Shown here: positions 1 to 11,700 of the stretch, piece after piece
Layout: every line of letters starts with the position of its first letter
How positions within the stretch are numbered: position 1 is the first letter of the stretch
Source: Odontocerum albicorne
Lineage: Eukaryota > Arthropoda > Insecta > Trichoptera > Odontoceridae
Length of the DNA: 64,000 nt
NCBI GenBank assembly: GCA_949825065.1
Contig: OX463863.1
Coordinates: 21,538,251-21,602,250 of the forward strand
Reading direction: 5' to 3'
Notes under the pieces: generated by a model
Databases searched by the model: none
What the model was told of the DNA's origin: nothing
Seen by the model: the letters and a program-made list of their open reading frames with translations, nothing else
Made by a program: the position numbers and the translations under genes

Positions 1-320
1 AGTTTATACACACTACTATCGCTAAGTATTCCATTATAACCTTTCCTGTTAAATAAGAGTTTCCGGAGATTAAAATTAGTGTAAAAATATGACTTTATGT
101 GACTTTGAATTTGCCGAGATTGTCTCCTCCCTCTCTCCACCCACACTCCCCAACCGGAATGTTTACCGTTAGAAGTGTGCACGTCGGTACCAGTTCGATT
201 ACAATTCAGTTTTGTTTGTGATCCCCTGATGATGAGATGAAAGCCTTGAAATTGGTAGGTTTATACTGTTACAAAAATTGGAATAAACAGTGCTTGATAA
301 AACTAATTACAAAAAGTGTA
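1..320 (-). mobile_element. Penelope-like foldback element, cut by window edge
   Basis: This is the remaining end of the element seen complete at 18620-19332, 33940-34698 and 48842-49554. The first 100 bases match the antisense of the GIY-YIG endonuclease segment of those copies. Bases after 180 match one of the two terminal inverted repeats and hold a hammerhead-like motif. The right end is the decayed terminus around 295-320. It lies in what would be intron 1 of gene copy Z0. Confidence 0.6.
218..266 (+). ncRNA. hammerhead-ribozyme-like motif, decayed copy
   Basis: CTGATGA at 226-232 is followed by a hairpin with a GAAA loop, then GAAA and a short ATTGGTA. This copy has an A-C mismatch in stem II and a U instead of C in stem III, so it is probably inactive. 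It is the weakest of four paralogous copies. Confidence 0.35.
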
Positions 321-383
321 ATTATTGTCACATCTCATATATTTATTTTATTTTCACAATATGAGTTTATTAAGTTTACTTAC

Positions 384-567
384 AAGGGTTTGTGGGATTA
401 TCAACATCATGTCCGAAATCTGTGCTGATATCTTGTGCACATTCCTGTTTGATATCTGCCTCATGCACACTGATATCATACTGGGGGAACACTGCTGCAG
501 TATCTCCATCTTCTGCCTTTTCTTCTTTCACCATTATATCTGCACTTTTATGTAGCTGAGGATCCAT
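384..567 (-). CDS. zinc-finger gene copy Z0, exon 1 (rest outside window)
   Basis: The exon starts at the ATG complementary to 565-567 and ends at a GTAAGT donor with phase 1, exactly like exon 1 of Z1, Z2 and Z3. The product is acidic. It has a VKEE motif near residue 13 and an IKQE motif near residue 40, both of the psi-K-x-E type used for SUMO attachment. By analogy with the other copies, the middle and finger exons should lie to the left of position 1. Whether this copy is complete cannot be seen. Role is inferred only from the family: an N-terminal module of a nuclear C2H2 DNA-binding protein. Confidence 0.7.
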
Positions 568-1902
568 CTATGACCTGGCAACATTCATAATAATTTTAAC
601 ATTGAGTTTTTAATACGTTTAACCCTTTGACGTAGGGTAGCATAAAACTATATTCAGTGCCCAATATTAGTAAATGATAACTTTCCTGACGTGATCATCT
701 TCTTTGCTAGTGGTGTGTGTAGAGATTTGTTTTCCAGAGGTCTTTTAAAAATATTTATGATGTTGTATGAACACTAGACACATGCATTACACTATATCTA
801 AAATTTAATATGTTGCTATCACATATCAGTAGAGTTTTATCCTGTACATCGCGTTAAAAATCAAATTCCACGAATCCTGTGCGCGGCACAATTTCGGCAT
901 TTTTTAATTTCTAAGTTTAAACGCGTATTTTGTTAAGAACCACTGATATTTGATTACAACACCATGTAAACATGACATTCAAGTAATTTTCTGATAATAA
1001 ATAATAGTCAATACTCTTAAGGAGATTTGAAACTTGGATTGTCGTCAGATCACAGGCGTTTGTGCTTCACGCGAGGAACACGTTAAAGATATTTTTGTAG
1101 TTTGTCTTCCCTTCGTAATTTTATTGCGGTTTTCTTACCAAATATGTTCTTCTGAACATATATCATACAAATGCGGAAGAGTACCTTATTTAATGGTCAA
1201 AACCACTACCTTCCTCTTGTTACACTCAACTTATATACACTTAGTTTGTCATACTGTCATTGGTTATTAATAGCAAATTCAATTACAGAGTTAGATAACC
1301 CTTGGGTAGATAAACTTGGAGTAGTAATGGACCTAATGGTCACAACCACTACCTTCCTATCGTTACACTAAACTTATATATATATACTTGGTTTGTAATA
1401 TTGTTATTGGCCAGTAATAGTGAATTCCTATTCAGAGTTAGATCACCCTTGAGGAGAGTCTTCTGTCTAATAATTAGAACAGAGTTACAATTTAACAGGT
1501 GGCCCAGTATGTGTTCACAATATAAAACAATAATTTTTAACATACAATGTAAAGCCAAAAAAATAAACATACAGTGATGGTGAAGTGAATATGAAACATA
1601 ACATTAATGCAGAAGCTACTGCGTGATGTGAGTATTCTAATTATGAAAGTCGTCCAATCGAAGTCAAGAAGTCGGCAAATGTAAGGTAGGTACTTGCAAT
1701 ATTAGAATAATTATTTTTTCTCAAACAGATGTACAAAACAAATGAAAATGGTGGACTGCCTACCGATAGGGTGGGTTTGGGTTTTCATTGAATTAGGGTG
1801 GTTAGTATTTGTATTTATACAGGCATAATGTGTATCTTTTTACTGAATGATTTTAATGTTAAGACAGGAAACATTTGTCTGGTGGGCAAGGATTTTGAAG
1901 AT
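568..1902. other. duplicated 5' flank of Z0, no gene seen
   Basis: Bases 568-1160 match the flanks of Z1 (19587-19850) and Z2 (34947-35290). Bases about 1490-1900 match 36420-36850. No coding sequence or RNA gene is supported. The stretch at 1745-1800 (a conserved CTGCCTACCGATAGGG box) recurs at about 36670, 58770 and 62870. Confidence 0.6.
1192..1458. repeat. two-copy tandem repeat, period about 142 bp
   Basis: TAATGGTCA at 1192 and TAATGGTCAC at 1334 begin two diverged copies that both run through ACTACCTTCCT, an AACTTATATA stretch and GAGTTAGAT to CCCTTG. The paralogous stretch in the Z2 flank has been replaced by a mariner. Confidence 0.6.
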
Positions 1903-2515
1903 GTACTGATGTAACGGTGATCGATACCCCAGCAGACCAACTGTCAAAATGAGTGAGGTAAAAATATGCCTTTATAAAACATAAAATGTCACTTTATCAA
2001 GCAGCGCACACTGATATACTATCACTGTAAAGTTGTCAGAATGAACATCTAATTCAATAACGTTATCAACTAGAAAAATCGGAAAAAAGAAACGAGAATA
2101 TAGAAATAATAAATCACATATAACCAATACCTAACTGACAGGACAGGTATAACTCACTTCTTTCTGAATAATGGCCATGCACTCCTATATCTGATGGAGT
2201 ATATCTTATTAAATAATGACCGTGACCTTTCTTTGTATGGAGTATACGCCAGATACTTCTCGAGTAAGGGCCGTCTTGTTTTTGAGTGATGGCAGAGAAC
2301 TACTATAAATGAATGAATATACGACAGTGCCAAGTGAAGTGCGGTGCCAAATTTTGCCAATGCCTTTATTGACAGTTATATTGCATAGAAAAAACCATAG
2401 ACACAAACTCACTTTTTCTTGAATAATGGCCGTGAACTATATATGAAGGAGTATACGCCACATAAATTCTCGCTCTCTAGCACGGATGGCCTTAATAAAT
2501 GAAATACTACTAGAT
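1903..2515. repeat. dispersed repeat family R, with about 60-bp subrepeats
   Basis: The block starts at TACTGATGTAACGGTGATCG and runs into several degenerate subrepeats, each with a box like AATAATGGCCATG and a small palindrome (CTCC...GGAG). Copies lie at 20080, 37650, 46215, 47500 and 61150. No protein is evident. Confidence 0.65.
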
Positions 2516-2884
2516 AGTTTACAAAAAAAATTCTCAGGTCATAGTGTTCAAGATTATAGATATTTTTTGAAATTTATTTATACATGACAAGAAATATACA
2601 CAATTGGCGAAAATAACAACAGGTAATTTAATTTGGACACACAATTTTAATGAATCATTGTTTGTTGCCTTTCATTTGTCGTGTCCCCAGTAATCTAGGT
2701 GTTGCCTGTATCTCATTGTGTGTAAGTAAAAAATTAAATGTAAAGTTTTACTGAAAACAGATATTAAAAAAGAAGTTTGTTATTTTGATTTATGACATGA
2801 GGAATCGCTGAGATACTAAAAATATTAAAAACCATCATTCCCAAATATTTGGTCTAATTTCACATTCAAATTTGACTTAAAAAT
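2516..2884. other. duplicated non-coding flank
   Basis: This matches 23338-23710 in the next unit. No gene or RNA feature is evident. Confidence 0.5.
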
Positions 2885-3133
2885 TGCCCGTGCTTTTCAC
2901 ATGCCCGGTCCGCAATTTTACCTTTACAACCATATCTTCTATAGGTTTACAGTTGGAGCCTTGCAGGACTGAAACATTGGTGACGTAATCACTCAAGTGG
3001 ATCCGTAAAATTCGGTGAAGGAAACGCTGTTAAAACATTACAAGGCTTTTAATGTGCCTTCTATAGGGAACCCAAATCTCTGACGCATAGAGAAGTGTGG
3101 AGAAAACCACAACCTTGTAGACTGATATCTTTG
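2885..3133 (-). mobile_element. non-LTR reverse transcriptase, 3' fragment
   Basis: It is the paralogue of 24225-24466. On the minus strand it encodes a decayed version of the segment after the RT palm that has the LLYxSEIW motif and the following RFLHRIF stretch. A mariner begins immediately after a TA at 3134-3135. Confidence 0.55.
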
Positions 3134-3135
3134 TA

Positions 3136-3645
3136 TTAGGTGTTAACATAAGTTGTGTCCGTTTTTTTTCCAAATTTAAAGATATTGTGTTTGCTTTTAG
3201 GTATATATTATTTTATTTGATTACATACCTTCAAAATGGAATGTCAAGTAGACGAAAGTGAGCATTTTCGACACCTCCTGTTCAATCGAGGGAATAAACT
3301 TGCGTTCAATCGAGGGAATAAAGCTGCCAGAGCTGCTCGCAATATTTGAAGATGTGTGTACGGTGAAGACGCTACGAATTAAAGGACTGCTCGTCGATGG
3401 TTTTTGCGTTTCAAAGACGGTAATTTCGACCTGAAAGACTTGGAGCGTTCCGGACGACTAGTGGACTTCGCTGAGGACCACTTATACCATAATATTCATG
3501 AAGATCCCCTTCAAACCACCGTAGAATTGGCTGAGCAGATGAATTGTAGTCACATGACTGTATACCGCCATCTTAAATCAATGGGAAAAGTCCAGAAGTT
3601 CGGCGATTGGGTTCCACATGTTTTGGGTGAAAATCACAAAAATCA
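3136..3645 (+). mobile_element. mariner, 5' fragment
   Basis: The left terminal repeat and the N-terminal half of the transposase (helix-turn-helix region, ending near the WVPHVL motif) match the mariner at 24469-25794, including the same stop after ATN. Homology ends abruptly near 3645. There is an extra repeat of TTCAATCGAGGGAATAAA near 3283-3320 that the other copy lacks. The element is dead. Confidence 0.75.
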
Positions 3646-3680
3646 ACGTTTTATAGAATTTGTTTATATATATCATTTAA

Positions 3681-6126
3681 ACATCGTCCCCTTTTACACC
3701 GGTTCAAAAATTGTTGTTTTGTTTTTTGTCCTTTTTCAAATGTGTTTATTTTTATGTTATTTTTATTTTGTCCATTGGCAATTCGGCGCAAAATGAGATA
3801 CCTAGTCTTTTTTTATTTTTATCAAGCGTACTTGAGTGACTTTTTTGTGTGATAAGAGTGATGTCAGTATTTTGACGCATACCGTAATGGTATTGAATGG
3901 AGGTTTTTATGACATTTTTCGAACAACATTATATTACAAAAAAAACAATATTTTATAAAAAATAACAGAAAAATATACTTACTTATTAGGTGTACACAAT
4001 AATTTTTTTTAAATAATTTAATATTTGTGGTAAAGTTGTAAACAATGATCCAAACAAAGACCAGGTTGTGTGGGGCAATCTGGACAAAAGAATAATGAAG
4101 CATTTCTTTTTTTAGCTGTATCCCAGCATTGCCTACATCTGCGTCTTTTGATTTTATTATCAGTGTCTTTTTCACAAAACTTCGGCAGATGTATCTTGGT
4201 TTTTGATTGTACTGTTTGTCTCGGAATTGATGATGGAGGTGGACCTAGTAATTTTTTGATTATAAATAGCCTGAAATCATACAACGGCATTTTCTGTGAA
4301 TTGTCTGCATTGTATAAATGCCAAGAATTCAATAACATCGTCTGGAATAGATGAATGGCCAACTTTTTGTACCAACGTAATGTTTTCTTTTTGCATGGGT
4401 AGTAAGCTAACATCTGGTCGTGATAGTCTATACCACCCATATGATTGTTGTAATTTATTACCATATCTGGTTTGGTGACCACTTGACCATGTCGGTTTTT
4501 ACTATCAGACAGCTCCCCATCAAATTCAGAAGAAATCATAAAGACTTCTCGGCGGTCTTTCCATTTGGTAACACATATACCATTTTCTGTGTACTGACTC
4601 ACACTTTCTCCTTTCTTTAGTTTTTTATTTATAACATCGATCGGGTTTTCTTTTCTATTTGCTCGTAGTGTTCCTGTGACATATGTGTTTTGGTTCAATA
4701 AATTTTTTGTAAGAGGAACGCTATTATAGAAATTATTCATGTAAACTGAATATCCGGCTCCCGTCTTCCCCTCTAGCCATTTCTGAACGACTTTATTAGT
4801 GTGGCCTTTACCACCTAACTCTTCATCTGATGATCCACCATCCACTTAATTCCCCTAACATGTAAAGTTTTATACCATACTTGGCCTTTTTGCCTTTTAT
4901 ATATTGGCGAAAAATCAATCGGCCTCTCCAAAGAACCAATGATTCATCTATCGATAGTTGTCTGTGTGGATCATAAATTACTTCCATCCCTCCATTGAAA
5001 AAATCAATCAATGCCCTGACTTTTGCCAAGCTCGACAGATCTTCTTCATTATTGTTAAAATGAAGTGCCCGTAAGATGAGTACAAATCTATCTCTTGACA
5101 TGAATTGTGAAAATGCCGGTAAATTGAATAGGTAGTCCGTATTCCAGTAGTCACTCAACCGGTTCAAACGTATTGTTCCGGTGTGTAGTAGTAAACCCAG
5201 CCACACCCTCATTTCGTCTTTAGTGACATTTTTCCATCGCGTGATTCTGCTTGTATCACCTTCTGATTTCGACAATACTTCAACAGCATACAAATTAGTT
5301 TGGGTTGTCACAAGATTGTACAAATCTTCATTGAAAATCAAATCAAAATAATCTATTGGTTCTTTACTTGAAATCTCAATTTTCAACCCGGGTATTTTTG
5401 AAAATGGTATAGAGGCTGGTTGTTTTTTTATATTCGACCATTGCGTAGAGCTAACGTCTAGTGTTCTAGATGTTTGTGAAACAGTTTGAATTTGAATATT
5501 GTCATCATTTTCAATATCTGACTCAAATTCAGAATCGTCGATGATGGTGAATTCCTCATCACTAACGTCACTAAATGAATCATCCATATCATCCTCAATC
5601 TTTTGTCTTTTAGAGCTCGATGGGCGATCCATTTTTCAAGGTAAACGTATTTTTTTTCGTAAAATCTAAAAAGAAACTTATATGATACTAAATATCACTA
5701 TGTATGCACCAATTACTATAATATATTTTTCAAAAGGCACTTAGTTTTGCTCACAATTCACTATGTCACTCATTCAAAATTGAAAATAACTAGAAAACAT
5801 AAACAAAATATCCCTTGCAGTGACCTTTTCACAAAACAGCGCTAGAGAAATAGTCCAATTATTTTTATTATCAAGTCTCACAATGAAAACAAACGGAATA
5901 AGAACTAGAAAAAATATTATTTACTACTGCGGGTGTAAACTCAACTTTACAATGCGTTGCACATGCGCAAACGCCCGAATGCGATGGAATCTTCCGAAGT
6001 AATGACGAATATCATATGCTGATGTAATATACTAACAATATTTAGGCATGGATACGCCGCGCGTGTTGTGAGCATGAAGCAGATGTTCACATGGACACGC
6101 CAGGCGTGTTCTCAGCACTGGACGAG
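3681..6126 (-). mobile_element. piggyBac-like element 1 (limits tentative)
   Basis: The element contains the broken transposase at 4018-5632. The right limit is placed at TTAA 6127-6130, because sequence beyond it (GAAACC...) resumes homology with the next unit at 26521. The left limit is placed at TTAA 3677-3680, where the inward sequence ACATCGTCC resembles the right end read inward, CTCGTCC. About 60 bp inside the right end two related boxes (ACACGCCTGGCGTGTCCATG and a close variant) form subterminal repeats. Confidence 0.5.
4018..5632 (-). pseudogene. piggyBac transposase, frameshifted
   Basis: Two overlapping frames (4823-5632, then 4018-4845) together cover a PGBD-like transposase: an acidic N-terminus, the catalytic core and a C-terminal cysteine-rich zinc domain (CRQCW...CPDCP...CLDHC). 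The first catalytic Asp lies in SIDESL. The second position reads MNNFYNS, where the family has Asp-Asn, so the Asp is replaced by Asn. The third Asp is in MGGIDYHDQ. Between KLYML and GGKGHTN the frame changes and the linker is shorter than usual, which points to a small deletion plus frameshift. The ATG at 5632 opens the long acidic N-terminus, so the start is good. The protein cannot be active as it stands. Confidence 0.9.
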
Positions 6127-6129
6127 TTA

Positions 6130-7479
6130 AGAAACCAAATGTGATGCACAAAACACAATGAATGCTGCCTTTTTTGAGAAGGAACCAAACTTCAAATGTT
6201 CCATGAAATAATAAATCTATGAAATAGACTTCTATGATATATGAAGGAAGGCTGAAAAATATTACTCCCAATTTATAATGGTTATCGATAATATAAACCC
6301 TTTACTTTTAACAGCTGTTTGGATTTAGTGCGTTGGACATTTTTGTGAAAATGGATAATAATATATAAAGCTTCACTCCATGTTAAATTTTTTATTTTGA
6401 CAATTTACACTCCATAGAAAAAACCATAAATGCAAATTCTCGCTCTTTAGCACATATTGCCTTAATAGATGGAACACTAGCAAATTGCTAACATAAATAA
6501 TTAATTTTACTCAGAGTACCAGATTTAATTAGTGTAAATAAAAGTTAAATTAGAAAGTTGCACTGATAACAAATATTAAAATATAAGTTTTATGTTTAAA
6601 TGATGGTTTATGACATGAGAGATCCCTGAGATACTGAAAATACCAAAAACCATAATTTTAAAGTATTTGGTGCACTTCCTTATTTAAATATGACACAAAA
6701 ATTTGAAATTATTTCCGAAAAAATCAATATTTACTAAATACAAGGTGTGATGAAAATAAACATGATGAACGTATAAAATTATCCATGTTTTTGTAAGTCT
6801 TCAATGCTTCGAGCAGGATTGTGTAGGTTTAACATCACAATTAGTCTATTGAAAGTTCATCAAATTTTCTCAAACAGTTCATGGTATAACAAGATGTACG
6901 GAGCAAGTAGACAACAAATATGGAAGCTGGATGAAATGAAGACCTGATCTCTCTGTCAACCACAATACTGTAACATTGTACCATGGCTATTCGCCCGCAA
7001 GTCAATAAGTGACAAAGCCACTGAACCATAATTCAGTCATTAAATTAAATAAAGGTTATTTATAAGAACATTCCTGATATTTAATGTATACATTTAAAAA
7101 AATCATTCCGTTTGCTTTTTTTTAAATATTTTTTCTGTCCTTAATTCCTTACAAAATTACCAGAAAAAAACACATTCTAGATATGAATTCTTTCAAAGTA
7201 TCAAAGTTTAAGGATTATAAAGTAAAAAAATGCCAATAATTCACGATGTTTTATTATTAATAAAAATAATATTAATCCAGCCACAATGCAGAATAGCGCA
7301 ACATAACACAGGCTATTAATTTAAAAAAATCATACAAAAATAGTGCAACTACAAAATCAAACGCCTGAAAATGATTTAAAAAGTCATGAAAACTAGTAGT
7401 GATAAAATAAAAAATGTAATTTTATGCTCCTGCTTTTTAAAAAAATGAATTTCTTGATATCTTTAATTTAAAAATGCAA
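6130..7479. other. duplicated 3' flank, no gene seen
   Basis: It aligns with 26520-27849 at high identity, including a conserved box around 6880-7030 that recurs at 27260, 38870 and 57960. Only short chance frames occur. Confidence 0.6.
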
Positions 7480-8320
7480 TTCTACAATGGAGTTTGAGTG
7501 TTTCTAGACACTATGAGTCCTTGCATAAGATATTAAATAACCTTTTCTAAGAATGTCTTTCCGCAGTTTCGATAGCTTTAAGGGCTCTTATCCACTATGA
7601 ATCCTTTAATGGTCTATTCAAATTCTATTGTTTGAGACTGCTTTCCACACTGTCCACAGCTGTCAAATTTCTTTCCATTTTAAATCCTTTCACATTTTTT
7701 TGTACAATATCCACAGTTGCAGGTCTTCTCTCCACCATGAATCCTTTCATGATAATATATATAGCCACATTGCCCACAGCTGTAGAGCTTCTCTCCTCTA
7801 TGAATTCTAATATGTTTCAGATCATATTTTAGAATTGCTTCACACAATTTCCACAGTTGTAGGGGTTATTTCTAGTATGAATACTTGAATGGCATATTAA
7901 GTAAAAAAAATAATGTTTTCGCACAATCCATACATTTGTAGGGCTTCTTCTTCACTATGAATCCTCAAATGGCGTATTAAATTATCATTATCAGATAATG
8001 TCTTATCACATTGTCTACAGCTGTAAGGCTTCTCTCAACTGTGCATTATTTTTGTGAGATTTAAAAAAAAATTGAGAATGACTTAACAATTCACACAACC
8101 ATAGAGCTTCTCTCCACAAGTATGTTTATTATGTTTTAAGCTCAATTTTAGTGTAAATGACTTTTTACACTTTTTCAAGCTGTCAGGATTTTTTCCACAA
8201 TGAATTCTTAAATTGCGTTTTAAATTTAAACTGTTTGAGAACATGTTTCCACAATGTTGAACCATGAGAACCATTTTCAGTTTTTCTTTTCAGTATATTG
8301 GTTGCTCATATCACCTAAAT
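7480..8320 (-). pseudogene. decayed zinc-finger exon behind Z1
   Basis: The acceptor (TTTTTAG before ATTTAGGTGATATGAG) is kept at 8321, but the frame meets TGA after EKKN within 15 codons. Beyond it, finger fragments (HCGNMF, GEKLYGC and many CGQC-like pieces) continue in changing frames to about 7500. Copies at 27850-28805 and 56557-57430 share the early stop. This is a dead finger array that follows an intact or formerly intact middle exon. Confidence 0.8.
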
Positions 8321-8795
8321 CTAAAAATATATGAAAATTAAGAAAACATCTGTGAATTATATTTTTTTTAAATATTGAAGGGTTGAAAAGATAGATCTTA
8401 GTTATTATTATAATAGAGCATTTCTAAAATTTGAGTTCTTTGATTAATACAACAATTAAGTTGTATTGAATTGTTAACTTGGAAAAAAATTTACAAGATT
8501 AAGATAAAAACATTTCCACTTTATTATTTGCGCTAAGGCTTAACTTGAATCCTATTTCAAACCAAATTGAAAAGATTATGTTGTTAAAAATTCATTAAAT
8601 ACGTGAAAACTTATTCAGAAAACAATTCAAATATTTATACTCACTCGTTATTGTATGCATGTTAGAAACATCAATAGTCTCTGTGTTATTGTCCCGAGCA
8701 CATTCCTGTTTTATATCCACTTCCTGTATGTCCATAGAAAAATCGGGTAATACTGGTGCAGTACCCTCTTCTACATTTTCTTCTTTTATGGGAAA

Positions 8796-11700
8796 CGACA
8801 GAAAAACCCTGGTCCTCCAGGTTGGGGGTTGGGCGTGGTGTCAACAGCTCCACCCCATAAAAAGCCTACCGTTACGAAACCTAAAAGAGATATAGCCGGA
8901 CTGAGATTGCACCGACCTAGCAAACGGAAAAAGGACGATGATTTGAAAATTGCTACATGGAATGTTCTTTCTTTATACCGTGCCGGAACACTGAGAATAC
9001 TTTTGGATGAACTTAATAAATACAAAACTGACATAACAGCCCTTCAAGAGGTGAGGTGGATAGGAAAGGGAGTAATGGAAGAGCGCGACTGGACCATCTT
9101 TTACAGTTGTCATGAAAAGAATCATATATTTGGAACGGGTTTCATTGTCTCAAAGAGAGTGAAGCACCTTGTTATCGGATTTAATGCTGTGGACCATAGA
9201 ATATCGCATCTGAGAATAACTGGAAAGTTCTTTAATTACAGTATAATTAATGCTCATGCCCCTACAGAGGGGAAGAGCGACATTGAGAAGGAGGAATTCT
9301 ACAGTAAACTAGCAAAAACATACCAGGACTGTCCAAAACATGATATTAAAGTGGTAATTGGGGACTTTAATGCTAAGATCGGGAAAGAGTCGGTATATAC
9401 CTCAATAACTGGAAAACATAGCCTGCATACTGTGACGAGTGATAATGGTTTAAGACTTGTTGATTTTGCAGCCTCTCACAACATGATAATAGGCAGTACA
9501 TGCTTCCCACGAAAGAATATACACAAGGGAACGTGGAAAACCCCGGATGGAAGAAATGTCAATCAAATAGATCACCTCTTAATTGACGCCAGGCATAGAT
9601 CCAACTTAATGGATACACGAACATATCGCGGAGCAAATGTAGACTCTGACCATTACTTAGTAATAGCAAAGGTTCGATGTAGGATTTCCAATGCGAAAAA
9701 ACGGAGGGGTACACGTTCAACCCGGATTAATACAGACCATTTAAAAGCACCAGAAACTGCAGAACAATTCAAAACATTGATCGGTTCAAGATTGGACGAT
9801 GCCGATATGAATATGAACCTGGACCAGGATGATGTCAATACACACTGGGAGACTGTTAAATCTGTAGTCACCTCCACTGCTAATGAGGTTCTGGGAAATA
9901 GGCAGGCACCACTACGAGAAGAATGGTTTGATGCTGAATGCCAACATGCTACTAATGAAAAAAATGAAGCATATCTCAGGATGCAACAACGGCATCATAC
10001 ACGACAAGCTGTGCTGGAGTATAAAGAGTTAAGGAGGAAAGAGAAGAAATTGCACAGAAAGAAGAAGCGTGTATACCTGGAAAACCAAATAAAGGAAGCA
10101 GAACTGTCGCATTCACAGAATAACACCAGACTTTTCTATCGTAAAATCAACAACCAACGGAAAGAGTTTAAGCCTAGAACAACTATGTGTTATGATGGTC
10201 GGGGAAATATTTTAAACGACAGGCAAAAGGTTCTGGATCGATGGGTGGAATACTTCGATGTCCTTTTGAATGGTAACCAACATGGAGCAACAAGCGGGAA
10301 CCAACAAGTAGAATACGACACCACTGATGTTGATGATAATGAGCCATCCCCAACCTTGGCTGAGATTTCAATTGCCATAAAGAATCTCCATAATAACAAA
10401 GCACCTGGATGTGATAATCTACCCGCTGAGGTGTTCAAGCATGGTGGCGAGGCTCTCCACAATCATATTCACAAAATCATCTGTGACATCTGGCGCTACG
10501 AAATACTACCAAATGAGTGGAATTGTGGTATAATATGTCCCCTGCTCAAAAAAGGAGACCCCATGAGTTGCTCCAATTATAGGGGTATCACCCTTTTAAA
10601 TATAGCATATAAAATACTCTCAAACATTCTTTGTAATAGATTGCAGAAATACTCCGAATGCATAATTGGAAAATACCAAACTGGATTTCGTAGGGGAAGG
10701 TCAACAATAGATCAAATATTTTCACTTAGACATATATTGGAAAAGACTGTAGAGTTCAACATTGATACATACCACCTCTTCATAGACTTTAAGGCTGCCT
10801 ACGACACGGTCAATAGGACAAAACTCTATGAAGCTATGGCTGAATTTAATATTCCTGTCAAACTCATTAACCTAGTCAGGCTTACAATGTCCAACGTTGA
10901 GTGCCGTGTCAGAGTGCAAAAGGATCTGTCTGAACCCCTTAAAACATTTAATGGACTTAGACAAGGAGATGCTTTGGCGTGTACGCTGTTTAATATGGCT
11001 TTGGAAAAGGCCATTAGGGATAGCGGCATACAAACAACAGGCCATATATTCAGTAAATCTGTGCAGCTCCTGGCTTATGCAGATGACATTGACATCATAG
11101 CGAGGTCGGAACATGAACTTATAAATGCCTTCCGAGCACTAGCAGCATCAGCAAAAAACCTAGGCTTAGTAGTCAGTGAGACCAAAACAAAATATATGCC
11201 CGTAAATGGACGCCAAAACCCAATAAGTCTACAAATAGACAACTTTACCTTCCAAACCGTTTCTGAATTTGTGTATCTCGGTACCATGGTGACAAGTAAG
11301 AACGATGTTTCCACTGAAATAAATCGAAGATTAATAGCTGCAAACCGATGCTATTTTGGACTGCAGAGGTACATGAAATCACGACATCTCTCTAGAAAAA
11401 CCAAAACTCTACTTTATAAAACACTCATCCGACCTGTGCTCACCTATGGCTCAGAATGTTGGACTCTAAGTAGAGTGGACATGAGGGCTCTAGGGACATT
11501 TGAGAGGAAGATTCTGCGCAAAATATATGGCCCCATTTGCAATAACGGAGAATGGCGTATCAGGTATAATCAGGAGCTGTACGGTCTGTATGGAGACCCT
11601 ACCATAACACAAGAGATTTTAATTGGGAGACTCAGGTGGGCTGGACACGTGCAGCGAATGAGTGAGGAAGACATTCCGAGAGGGCTCTTGAATGGCACAC

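Noticed and set aside
1745..1800. Possible tRNA-derived SINE around CTGCCTACCGATAGGG
   Set aside because: A B-box-like GGGTTCGCAT appears in one copy (58795) only, no A box at proper spacing was seen, and the copies are explained by the segmental duplications.
6841..7029. Conserved 62-codon frame also at 27219
   Set aside because: It is conserved because the flank is duplicated. Other copies (38870, 57960) break it, and no domain is recognisable.
9653..11314. Minus-strand frames over the RTE
   Set aside because: They are shadows of the intact plus-strand RT frame.
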